64,000 nucleotides of DNA from contig NZ_JAPRAQ010000016.1 in the NCBI RefSeq assembly GCF_029989365.1, positions 107,511 through 171,510 on the forward strand, in the 5' to 3' direction. Below are positions 52,030 through 59,133 of the stretch, piece by piece. Under the pieces are notes generated by a model that worked only from the letters and a program-made list of their open reading frames with translations, did no database searches and was not told the origin of the DNA. A program made the translations under genes and the position numbers. Position 1 is the first letter of the stretch. Every line of letters begins with the position of its first letter. The stretch is from Bradyrhizobium sp. Arg816. GTDB taxonomy: Bacteria; Pseudomonadota; Alphaproteobacteria; Rhizobiales; Xanthobacteraceae.

Positions 52030-52257
52030 TTGTCTAACAAACTCAAATCGATCGTTCTCGATTTCGAAACCGAGCTGCTGAATGGCGTTCGCAGCGGCGC
52101 AGACGAAGCCGCACTGAAAAAGATCCGTGACGAGGCCTTCGATCGCCTGCGCGCGGTCAAGGAAGGCCCGTCGCCACCGTGCCTCGAAACGATCTTCGAT
52201 GTTGCCGGCGAAATCGGGATCAAGCTCAACATGGCGTTGGAAGCGATCCGGAAATGA
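52030..52257 (+). CDS. Small hypothetical protein
   Basis: 75 aa from a TTG start; helical, LKSIVLDFETELLNGVRSG and CLETIFDVAGEIGIKLNMALEAIRK. No family recognised. Its stop overlaps the next ATG by four bases, making it the first gene of a tightly packed operon running to 55922. Confidence 0.6.
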   Translation: MSNKLKSIVLDFETELLNGVRSGADEAALKKIRDEAFDRLRAVKEGPSPPCLETIFDVAGEIGIKLNMALEAIRK

Positions 52258-52919
52258 CGGCCAACAATCTCATTGCGTCCAAAAAGCACAACCGAATCTG
52301 GATCGCGACGGACGCGGCCTCCTATGACGATGCGGGCTTTGTTTGCACGATCAGTTCGAAGATCCGCGCCGTTCCGGAGTGGCCAGCGGTGATCACCGGC
52401 CGCGGCAACACGTTCGGTTTGGATACGGCAGCTCGTGAATTGACGCGCCGCGCTGCAAACTTCGACGAGTTGGTCGGAATTGCCTCACGCGAACTGCCCC
52501 TGATCGTCGATGAATTCAAGCTGGATCGGCCTTTCGAACTCATTTGCGCTGGCTTCTTTTGTGGCCGCCCGATGATCTTTTTCATCCGGACGCCTAGCGA
52601 CCACAACAGCCCGCGCGATTGGCCTCCCTACCTCGTTTGCCCTGTCGGCCCAACGATGTTTGGCCCCTGGCTAAGCGACGAATTGATTTCGGCGTCAGGC
52701 TTCGTCGGGCCAGATCCGGACGACGCGCCCGAGAACATCGTGCGGGGCCTGCGTGAACTGATCAAATTGCAGCGTCGTGTGCCGGCGGATGACGGATTCT
52801 CGCGGGTCGGCGGCTTCGCCGAATTGACCACGGTGAGGCCGGACGGGATCGAACAGAAGATCGTGCATCGCTGGTCAGATCGTGTGGGCGAACGTATGCC
52901 GCTCAATGGGGAGCACTGA
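52254..52919 (+). CDS. Phage-type protein, possibly Ntn-hydrolase-like
   Basis: 221 aa. The start RIWIATDAASYDDAGFVC and SKIRAVPEWPAVITGRGN follow the spacing of proteasome-like Ntn-hydrolase beta sheets (a T-D pair, then K-I-x-x-hydrophobic, then an x-G-x-G turn), but the protein is not processed to an N-terminal Thr. It lies just before a tape-measure fragment. Similar proteins occur in phage tail regions; the function is unknown and the fold is inferred. Confidence 0.5.
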   Translation: MTANNLIASKKHNRIWIATDAASYDDAGFVCTISSKIRAVPEWPAVITGRGNTFGLDTAARELTRRAANFDELVGIASRELPLIVDEFKLDRPFELICAGFFCGRPMIFFIRTPSDHNSPRDWPPYLVCPVGPTMFGPWLSDELISASGFVGPDPDDAPENIVRGLRELIKLQRRVPADDGFSRVGGFAELTTVRPDGIEQKIVHRWSDRVGERMPLNGEH

Positions 52920-52922
52920 GAG

Positions 52923-53804
52923 ATGGCGCAGATCGGCATTTTCCGGACGTCCGACGCCGCCAAGGCGATGGGCGACAATTTACAGAGCCTGGTTGCACGC
53001 GGTCTTTTAGACCCGAAGAACGCCGATGAATGGGCCGCAGCATTGAACAATTCCGCAAAGGCGATGGAAGATGTCGCCGACCAAGCGAAGGTCGCAGGCG
53101 CCGCTCTGCCGCAATTCCAGCAAGCCATGAACGACACGAACAACGCGCGGAAGCAGCTCGATGGCCTCGCAACCGAAGCCATGAGCGTCAACCGCGGCTT
53201 TTTCACCACGTTCAGCCAGCAAATTCACCAGGGTGCGAGCGCGTGGGACGCGTTCAAGTCATCCGGCCTCGATGCACTCGGGAAGATCAGTGACAAGCTG
53301 ATGTCCATGGCGGCGGACAAGCTGTTCGCATCCGCCTTCGGCGGCTCGGCGGGTGGTCTCGCGTCTCTGTTCGGACTTGGTGGCGGTGGCACCATGAGTT
53401 TCGGCGGCGATCTCGGCGCAGGTACCGGCGGAATGGCGTTCCCGAAATTCGCCAACGGCGGCACGCTGGCCGGCGGCTGGGGCGTGGTCGGCGAGCGCGG
53501 CCCCGAACTGATCAACGTCCACAAAGGGGGCGTGACCGTCATTCCGAACAACGTTTCAAAGCCGTTCCTGCCCGGTTTCGCCGACGGCGGAAATCTGGAC
53601 AGCAACGGCGGCGTGCGGCGCCTGCCGCTCTCGCAGGGCGCCGACACTGTCAGTGCGCCTGTTTCGATAAATATCGATGCGCGCGGAGCAGACGCCGAAG
53701 GCTTGGCGCGGGTCGAGGGCCAGCTTCGTCAGTTGAAGGCGGAATTGCCGGGTCGGATTGTCTCGACGGTCGAGGATGCGCGCAAAAAGCGGGTTCTTCG
53801 ATGA
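52923..53804 (+). CDS. Tail tape-measure protein C-terminal fragment
   Basis: 293 aa. The C-terminal part is characteristic of lambda-like tape-measure proteins: FANGGTLAGGWGVVGERGPELINVHKGGVTVIPN (core GVVGERGPELI), preceded by LDALGKISDKLMSMAADKLFASAFG. Full tape measures run 600-1500 aa, so the long coiled-coil N-terminal ruler is missing here. The start MAQIGIFRTSD is followed by a normal operon spacing, so the short form may itself be the gene product. Confidence 0.78.
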   Translation: MAQIGIFRTSDAAKAMGDNLQSLVARGLLDPKNADEWAAALNNSAKAMEDVADQAKVAGAALPQFQQAMNDTNNARKQLDGLATEAMSVNRGFFTTFSQQIHQGASAWDAFKSSGLDALGKISDKLMSMAADKLFASAFGGSAGGLASLFGLGGGGTMSFGGDLGAGTGGMAFPKFANGGTLAGGWGVVGERGPELINVHKGGVTVIPNNVSKPFLPGFADGGNLDSNGGVRRLPLSQGADTVSAPVSINIDARGADAEGLARVEGQLRQLKAELPGRIVSTVEDARKKRVLR

Positions 53805-53956
53805 CGACTAAGCGAGCGCGGCAGCGTGACCATCGCGACGAACAACGGCCTCTGCCCGGCGACATGCTGACGCTCGACCCGGAGTTCGACGATCTTGACC
53901 AAGCGGATGCGGAGTTCTGCGCTTGGCGCTGGCCCAATCGGGAGCGAAACGAATGA
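53801..53956 (+). CDS. Short hypothetical protein
   Basis: 51 aa: MTTKRARQRDHRDEQRPLPG then DMLTLDPEFDDLDQADAEFC. Charged, probably disordered. ATGA overlaps on both sides (with the tape-measure gene and with the next gene) show it belongs to the operon. Confidence 0.6.
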   Translation: MTTKRARQRDHRDEQRPLPGDMLTLDPEFDDLDQADAEFCAWRWPNRERNE

Positions 53957-54138
53957 AGGACCACGGAATGAAAATCGAACTTCACAACCTACCGCCCGAG
54001 ATGACCGAGCCACCACCCGAGAGACGCGGCTGGCTCGCTTGGCAACCTTCGATAGGCAAAGCCTGGCGCAAGGTCGATGGCAAATGGCTGCCGATCGCAG
54101 AAGCAAATGCAATAGCCAACGCTAGGAAACAGAAATGA
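53953..54138 (+). CDS. Short hypothetical tail-region protein
   Basis: 61 aa from the ATG at 53953, which overlaps the previous stop: KIELHNLPPEMTEPPPE then GWLAWQPSIGKAWRKVDGKWLPI. A GKxWxKVDGKW-type strand occurs in small phage tail or chaperone proteins. Its stop overlaps the tail-fibre ATG. Confidence 0.55.
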   Translation: MKDHGMKIELHNLPPEMTEPPPERRGWLAWQPSIGKAWRKVDGKWLPIAEANAIANARKQK

Positions 54139-55922
54139 CCGCACTTGTCAGTTACTCCACCGGCACCATCTCCGTTGCGGCTGACGGGACCACCGTCACC
54201 GGCACGGGCACCATCTGGTCGGGGACGAACGTCAAGCCGGGCGACCGATTGGACAGCGGTCATTTCTCCGCGCTGATCGTCGACGTCGTCGACCCCACGC
54301 ATCTGACGATTACGCCATGGCCCGGATCGACGATCAGCGGCGCGGATTACGATATTTGGCCGAACTACCCGCTGCGCGTGGCTGGCGCGCAGGCAATGGC
54401 CACGGTCAACCAACTAGTCGCGGCGTTTCAGACGTCAGGCTTTTTCGTGTTTGTGGACATCGACGCGACCGAGCCGGACCCGTCGCTCGGAGACGATGGT
54501 CAGTATGCGTTCCAGCCGACCACCGGCAAGACATGGGCGAAGGTCGGCGGCGTCTGGACGTATCTTGGCATTTACAAGGCGTTTCAGCTTAAGGGCGCAT
54601 GGAGCGGCGCGACCGCTTACACCGTCAACGACGTCGTGACGCTTGGCGGGTCGAGCTATGCCTGCGTTCTCGACCACACCAACCACACGCCGCCGAATGC
54701 GACCTACTGGCAATTGCTGGCAAGCATCGGCGCGACGGGCAACACCGGACCGACGCCGTTGCTGCCGATCGCGACATGGACGACCGCGACCGCTTACGTG
54801 GTCGGGCCGCCGGCCAGCTACGTCTCGAACGGTGGTTCGTCCTACATGTGCTTGGTGGCTCACACCTCGGGCACTTTCGCTACCGATCTCGCGGCCGGGA
54901 AATGGGGACTGGTCGCGCAGAAGGGCGGCGGTGATCTGTCGAGCACGAACAACCTCTCCGATCTGGCGAATGCGCAGACGGCGCGCGCTAACTTGGGAAT
55001 TCGGATTACGCCGCAGGGACGCTTGACCGTGACCACTGGCGTTCCGGTGCTGACATCTACGACAACAGGAAATACTGCGGTCTATTACACGCCGTATGTC
55101 GGCGACATGGTAGCGGTCTATGACGGCACTAACTATGTGCCGACGATATTTACCGAACTATCCCAACCCCTGACCGACACCACGAAGTCGCCGGCCGCCG
55201 CCACCAGTAGCACTAACTACGACCTATTTGTCTGGAATGATGCTGGCACGCTCAGGTGCACGCGCGGGCCAGCGTGGTCATCCGGCACGTCGAGGGGAAC
55301 GGGTGCGGGCACGACCGAACTTGTACGCGTCAAGGGACTCTTGCTCAACGCACAAGCGATCACCAACGGCCCGGCAGCGCAGCGCGGAACATATGTCGGC
55401 ACGGTTCGGACAAGGGTTGCAGACGCAACGATTGATTTTTCGCTCGGAAGTGCAACATCTGGTGGCGGAGCGGCAACGATTGGTGTGTGGAATGCTTATA
55501 ACCGCGTCACGGTGTCGGCGACAGTGGAAGACACGTTTTCAAGCAGCAACGTTAGCGCGGGGACTACCGTTCCGCTTAACAACGGAGGAACCGGAAGCGG
55601 ACTGAATAACAGAGTCAGCTATGTTGTTGGTTTGCCGGAAGACGTGGTTGAGGCGTCCATGATCGCAAGCGCTTCCTGCGCAGGTTCTGCGGCGGGAGGT
55701 GTGGGCATCGGTTACGACAGCACGTCGTCATACTCGAGTCTCAACGGCTCTACTCAGCAAACCGGCCTCACATGTGTATCGGCGTCCCTAGATGTCAACG
55801 GAGGCTTGGGATTCCATTTTATGCAGGCGATGCAGTTTTCATTCACCGCGACGACAACGATTTTTGGCTTTGGTGTGGGCACCGGAAATCACACCGGCCT
55901 AAAGGTGAAAATGCGAATGTGA
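54135..55922 (+). CDS. Phage tail fibre / receptor-binding-like protein
   Basis: 595 aa. Ser/Thr/Gly-rich beta sequence. Two carbohydrate-binding-type modules are visible: AFQLKGAWSGATAYTVNDVVTLGGSSYACVL (~150-180, core WSGATAYTVNDVV) and TWTTATAYVVGPPASYVSNGGSSYMC (~215-240). They recur in tail fibres as the AYxxxDVV...SSYxC motif. SDLANAQTARANLGI (~275) is the well-known fibre shaft motif. The C-terminus should bind a host receptor. Ends the operon. Confidence 0.82.
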   Translation: MTALVSYSTGTISVAADGTTVTGTGTIWSGTNVKPGDRLDSGHFSALIVDVVDPTHLTITPWPGSTISGADYDIWPNYPLRVAGAQAMATVNQLVAAFQTSGFFVFVDIDATEPDPSLGDDGQYAFQPTTGKTWAKVGGVWTYLGIYKAFQLKGAWSGATAYTVNDVVTLGGSSYACVLDHTNHTPPNATYWQLLASIGATGNTGPTPLLPIATWTTATAYVVGPPASYVSNGGSSYMCLVAHTSGTFATDLAAGKWGLVAQKGGGDLSSTNNLSDLANAQTARANLGIRITPQGRLTVTTGVPVLTSTTTGNTAVYYTPYVGDMVAVYDGTNYVPTIFTELSQPLTDTTKSPAAATSSTNYDLFVWNDAGTLRCTRGPAWSSGTSRGTGAGTTELVRVKGLLLNAQAITNGPAAQRGTYVGTVRTRVADATIDFSLGSATSGGGAATIGVWNAYNRVTVSATVEDTFSSSNVSAGTTVPLNNGGTGSGLNNRVSYVVGLPEDVVEASMIASASCAGSAAGGVGIGYDSTSSYSSLNGSTQQTGLTCVSASLDVNGGLGFHFMQAMQFSFTATTTIFGFGVGTGNHTGLKVKMRM

Positions 55923-55941
55923 ACGCGCCAAGGCGGAAAAT

Positions 55942-56196
55942 CTACGCGTTGGTTGACTTACTCAACAGTGCGTCAAACCGATTCACTTTCTTTTCCTCAG
56001 GTAAGTCGGTGAACGCCGCCTCGACCCGCAGCCGGTCCCAAATCACCCGGCCATCGATTTTCTTTGGTCGGGGCATGCGACCGTCGCCAACCATCTCGTC
56101 AAATTTTGTCGTCCCCACGCCGACGTAGCGGGCCGCTTCGTCGCGGCTCATGCCGCGCGGAGGGTATGAGATAGGATCTGGTCGGAGCGACTTCAC
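55942..56196 (-). CDS. AlpA/excisionase-like HTH protein
   Basis: 84 aa: MSRDEAARYVGVGTTKFDEMVGDGRMPRPKKIDGRVIWDRLRVEAAF is the classic MerR-like excisionase/AlpA core (residues ~16-60). GTG start at 56196 overlaps the stop of the lipoprotein gene upstream on the same strand (GTGA), so coupled. It may regulate or excise the element. Confidence 0.75.
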   Translation of the reverse strand: MKSLRPDPISYPPRGMSRDEAARYVGVGTTKFDEMVGDGRMPRPKKIDGRVIWDRLRVEAAFTDLPEEKKVNRFDALLSKSTNA

Positions 56197-56702
56197 GTGG
56201 CGGGCTTGCTTTGCTTTCGCGCCGCGACGGGCGGCGGCGCTGGGGTCGGCGGAGGTGCCTCCATACTCAACTTCAATTCATCGAGCGTCCGCTGTGTCCG
56301 CACGGCGCCATCACCGCCGTTTACCGGGGTTATGCGCTCGAACGCTGAGCCAGGGTTGGTGACGAACATGCCGGCCGCGACGACGCGCGTTGTGTCGCCG
56401 ATAGGCGCAAACGTGAACACGATTCGTTCGGCCGGGATGCCGTCATATTTGGATCCGAGTAACAGAGCTGCGCCGAAGTTCTCGGATGGCTTTTCAACCT
56501 GCAAAAGGTACTCGGTGTCCTTCGTCACGTTGAAGCGCTTGTCCATGGCAAGGGATAACAGCCGGGCCTTGATTGCGGCGGTTGTGGCGCGGATCGTGAC
56601 TTCCGGTTTTCCGCTGGCCGTGGCCGGCGCTTCGGCGGCGGTCTGACAGCCGGCGAGAGCGACGGCCAGGACGGCCGCCATTGTGCAATTGCGAAGAAAC
56701 AT
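56193..56702 (-). CDS. Predicted lipoprotein
   Basis: 169 aa with a type II signal, lipobox LAGC at residues 16-19 (AVLAVALAGCQTAAE). The mature part has EVTIRATTAAIKARLLSLAM and DTEYLLQVEKPSENFG, resembling small envelope lipoproteins, and ends in a Pro-rich tail. AGGGGGC precedes the ATG. In lysogens such genes can be lysogenic-conversion or superinfection-exclusion lipoproteins; that role is only inferred. Confidence 0.65.
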   Translation of the reverse strand: MFLRNCTMAAVLAVALAGCQTAAEAPATASGKPEVTIRATTAAIKARLLSLAMDKRFNVTKDTEYLLQVEKPSENFGAALLLGSKYDGIPAERIVFTFAPIGDTTRVVAAGMFVTNPGSAFERITPVNGGDGAVRTQRTLDELKLSMEAPPPTPAPPPVAARKQSKPAT

Positions 56703-56777
56703 AAACGCCCCCTAATCCGCCCATGAAAGCGCAGCCGGGCGGAAAGCACAACTATAAATTTTCTGTGCAAACAGATG

Positions 56778-56800
56778 CTTATGTAGATTGTCAACATAAG
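56778..56800. promoter_or_regulatory. Operator-like palindrome (site 2)
   Basis: CTTATGT ... ACATAAG, 7-bp arms, enclosing ATTGTCAACAT, which is 11 bases identical in reverse to half of site 1 (51982-52000). It lies between the divergent lipoprotein and 56830 genes. Confidence 0.55.
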
Positions 56801-56829
56801 CCGGTCTGGGAGCGTGCTATTCGCCCGCC

Positions 56830-57288
56830 ATGAGCGCACCTGAACCACGTTTGATGACCGGAAGGGAAGCCGCCGCCTACTGCGGTGTGACCGTGGCCAC
56901 GTGGGCGAAGTGGGTAGCGCTTGGCATCGTGCCGCCGCCGCTCCCCGGGACACGCCGATGGGATCGGAAGGCGCTCGATCTGGCCTTGGACAAGATGTCG
57001 GGGATTGAGTCGGCGATAGCGCCTCAAGAAGAGGATCCGCTGGAGAAGTGGATACGCAAGGATGCGGCTAAGCAGGCAAGAACTTCCATTAACGATCGTC
57101 TAAGGCCGCGCTACCGTTGGGAAGACGACTTCGACGCCGCATGGTCCGAGCACTTGGCTGAATACGCAGCGTCTTATGCCAACAAGCCAGCGACTGAAAC
57201 GGAGAAGCTGAGGCAAGGTCTTTGGGACATCTGGAAAGACCTGAAAGGGACCGCGCTCGCTGCAAACAAGAAAAAGCCAACACGATGA
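56830..57288 (+). CDS. DNA-binding-type hypothetical protein
   Basis: 152 aa. The N-terminal part MTGREAAAYCGVTVATWAKWVALGIVPPPLPGTRRWDRKAL is a MerR/excisionase-like HTH. The C-terminal half (YRWEDDFDAAWSEHLAEYAA) is helical and unassigned. Its stop overlaps the next ATG (ATGA), so the two are one unit. Confidence 0.65.
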   Translation: MSAPEPRLMTGREAAAYCGVTVATWAKWVALGIVPPPLPGTRRWDRKALDLALDKMSGIESAIAPQEEDPLEKWIRKDAAKQARTSINDRLRPRYRWEDDFDAAWSEHLAEYAASYANKPATETEKLRQGLWDIWKDLKGTALAANKKKPTR

Positions 57289-57566
57289 CCGATGATGACG
57301 TCCTGATCACCCTCGACGAAGCGGCCAAGCTTATCCCTGGTGCCGACGCTGACACCCTGAAGCGCATGCACCGAGCCGGAAAGCTGGTCTGCTACCGGCC
57401 GGGAAAGAAGCTCCTCACGACCGCGGCGAACGTCATGGAGGCGGTTCGGACTAACTATCGGGTAACGAAGGTCACACCGACGGGCCGGCCGGACGCGGCA
57501 TCTATGGAGCGATCGCGCGCGGCACTTGAGCAGGTCCGCACCGAACTGAGAACAACGCGCAAATAG
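57285..57566 (+). CDS. Small HTH protein
   Basis: 93 aa: ITLDEAAKLIPGADADTLKRMHRAGKLVCYRPGKKLLTT fits an AlpA/excisionase-type winged helix (third such gene in the element). Starts inside the stop of the gene upstream. The C-terminus is charged and helical. Confidence 0.65.
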   Translation: MTDDDVLITLDEAAKLIPGADADTLKRMHRAGKLVCYRPGKKLLTTAANVMEAVRTNYRVTKVTPTGRPDAASMERSRAALEQVRTELRTTRK

Positions 57567-57610
57567 GCGGCACGAGCAAAAGCCCGGCCGCCGTCCACCG
57601 AGAAGCCCGA

Positions 57611-57964
57611 TTAATGTGTCCGGCGCTTGCGCAACTCATCCATGAAGTGGAAATGGCGGTCGCGCCGGCCGCGGCGGGCAGCATGCCACCGGATCTCGCT
57701 TTCGCCGTACCCGAGCGCCGCGAGTTTCTCGCCCAGCGCGTCCGCGGCAGCCTCGCGAGCGTCAGCCCTGGTCTGCTTGAAGCCGTGGCGCCGGGCTACC
57801 GCAATGGACTCGCTAATCGCCTCCGGGCTTGCTTCAAGGGCGAAGGTCTGCACTGCCGCCTCGTACTGGCGGCGTTCAAAAATGAATTCCACGAAGGCGC
57901 CGGGGTTCGAGAAGAAAGCACCCGGGAGAATGTGGACGTGCGTGCTGCGGGAAAGGTTGATCAT
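57611..57964 (-). CDS. Hypothetical protein opposite the XRE regulator
   Basis: 117 aa from MINLSRSTHVHILPGAFFSNPGAFVEFIF. The start at 57964 is supported by AAGGA 8 bases upstream and by a promoter that ends just above it, so a longer reading frame to 58033 is unlikely. The central RRHGFKQTRADAREAAADALGEKLAALGYGESEIRWH is helical. It may be an antirepressor-type or toxin-type partner; no family is recognised. Confidence 0.6.
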   Translation of the reverse strand: MINLSRSTHVHILPGAFFSNPGAFVEFIFERRQYEAAVQTFALEASPEAISESIAVARRHGFKQTRADAREAAADALGEKLAALGYGESEIRWHAARRGRRDRHFHFMDELRKRRTH

Positions 57965-57994
57965 GTCGGGCGTCCTTGGTTTTGCGATGTGTCT

Positions 57995-58023
57995 AAAGTA
58001 GAGATTCGCCCACCAATAGTCAA
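57995..58023 (-). promoter_or_regulatory. Promoter of the 57611-57964 gene
   Basis: On the reverse strand TTGACT (58023-58018), a 17-bp spacer and TACTTT (58000-57995), giving a start about 25 bases before the ATG. The -35 is part of a palindrome (58016-58040). Confidence 0.6.
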
Positions 58024-58040
58024 CCAAAATCATTGACTAT
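58016..58040. promoter_or_regulatory. Operator-like palindrome (site 3)
   Basis: ATAGTCAA / TTGACTAT, perfect 8-bp arms, 9-bp spacer, overlapping the -35 of the leftward gene. Confidence 0.6.
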
Positions 58041-58055
58041 GAGCCGCTAGGAGTT

Positions 58056-58072
58056 ATGTTGAAAGTCAACAT
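58056..58072. promoter_or_regulatory. Operator, ATGTTGA-N3-TCAACAT type (site 4)
   Basis: ATGTTGAAAGTCAACAT, a perfect 7-bp inverted repeat with 3-bp spacer, 18 bases before the XRE start codon. Same palindrome as site 1 at 51982-52000, 6 kb away. Confidence 0.7.
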
Positions 58073-58090
58073 TGTCAAAGGAGACGGAAA

Positions 58091-58366
58091 ATGCGGATCA
58101 CCGGGGCTCAGATACGTGCGGCGAGAGCGTTTCTTAGGTGGACAATCGCAGATTTGGCCAACGCGGCCGCCGTCGGAAATTCAACCGTTCAAGAAATCGA
58201 AAAGATAGATGGCGAACCGACGATCGAATCTAGCTTGCAGTGGCGATCGCAGGCACGCGTCGAGGCTCTCGAAAAGATCCAGCGTGCCCTTACCGACGCC
58301 GGGATCACCTTCTTGCCTGCAAATACTCAAGGGGTGGGGATCCGAGGGGGAGTTGACATTAAATGA
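58091..58366 (+). CDS. XRE-family repressor-like regulator
   Basis: 91 aa: ITGAQIRAARAFLRWTIADLANAAAVGNSTVQEIEK is a Cro/C1-type HTH (residues ~3-38); the remainder EALEKIQRALTDAGITFLPANTQGVGIRGG is the common short C-terminus of these regulators. AAGGAGACGGAAA precedes the ATG. It is divergent from the 57611 gene with two palindromic operators between, the layout of a lysogeny-type switch. Confidence 0.85.
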   Translation: MRITGAQIRAARAFLRWTIADLANAAAVGNSTVQEIEKIDGEPTIESSLQWRSQARVEALEKIQRALTDAGITFLPANTQGVGIRGGVDIK

Positions 58367-58378
58367 ATATCATATAAT
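58353..58378 (+). promoter_or_regulatory. Promoter with TATAAT directly before a start codon
   Basis: TTGACA (58353-58358) and TATAAT (58373-58378) with a short 14-bp spacer. Transcription should start near 58385, two bases from the ATG at 58387. Confidence 0.5.
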
Positions 58379-58386
58379 GTACGTGG

Positions 58387-58995
58387 ATGGCGAGTACAAC
58401 GGTATACGTCGACATTCTGAGCCGGTTCTTAGGAATCCCTGCACCGACAGTCACGACTTACATTCAGCGCTTGCGCGAAGATGAGACAGTCTTTCGCCGC
58501 GGTAAACAGGGACAAGGCGCAATTGAGCCCACCGCAGCGGAAATCGCTAATCTCTTAATCGCGCTCTGCGCTACACCCTCAACAGGGCGTCGAGGTCCCG
58601 ATCCATTGGAAGTCGTGAGGATCGCACGGGCCGCAATGCGGCTCGCAGATTATGCACCTCACATAAGGAATGATGCCATCGACTGCCTGGCTGTCTCGCG
58701 TGCGGCCACCTTTGGCGGAGCAATCGAAGCGCTGATGGCGGACATGCGCAGCGGCGTCTATGCAGCTTGGAAAGGTGAGCACTATCCGCTCGCGACGCTT
58801 CGATTTTACGATCATGGCGGACGAATTTTTGTGAACTTGCAACGAGGTGCAGATCCGATGTCGGTTCTGCTCTTTCGCAATGAGAGCGGCGACTTCGGCG
58901 GCCCCTGTCTGAACCAGATTGCGGAACTAGACTTGTTCGCGCTCGAAGCTGTCGCCCAAGCCATGGGGTCGGTCGTGCCAAAGCCCGCCACATAA
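58387..58995 (+). CDS. Hypothetical protein, apparently leaderless transcript
   Basis: 202 aa. YVDILSRFLGIPAPTVTTYIQRLREDETVFRRGKQGQG looks like an N-terminal HTH; the middle (LEVVRIARAAMRLADYAPHIRND) is helical and the C-terminus has LRFYDHGGRIFVNLQRGAD. No ribosome site is present, and the -10 box lies only eight bases before the ATG. Possibly a replication or regulatory factor, being placed between the XRE gene and the large ATPase. Confidence 0.65.
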   Translation: MASTTVYVDILSRFLGIPAPTVTTYIQRLREDETVFRRGKQGQGAIEPTAAEIANLLIALCATPSTGRRGPDPLEVVRIARAAMRLADYAPHIRNDAIDCLAVSRAATFGGAIEALMADMRSGVYAAWKGEHYPLATLRFYDHGGRIFVNLQRGADPMSVLLFRNESGDFGGPCLNQIAELDLFALEAVAQAMGSVVPKPAT

Positions 58996-59000
58996 CGAAA

Positions 59001-59031
59001 CGGCCCCGGATCAGGACTGATCGCAGGGCCG
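59001..59031. terminator. Hairpin after the 58387 gene
   Basis: CGGCCC / GGGCCG outer and GATCAG / CTGATC inner stems; no T-run, so weak as an intrinsic terminator. Confidence 0.4.
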
Positions 59032-59133
59032 CGGACGTCTTTGGTAAATCGCTTGGCGGCATTTACTTAGCACACTCCGCGATTTTTGCAATCAATTCTT
59101 GGTTCGGTGCTCTCAACATAGGAGTACCCGATA

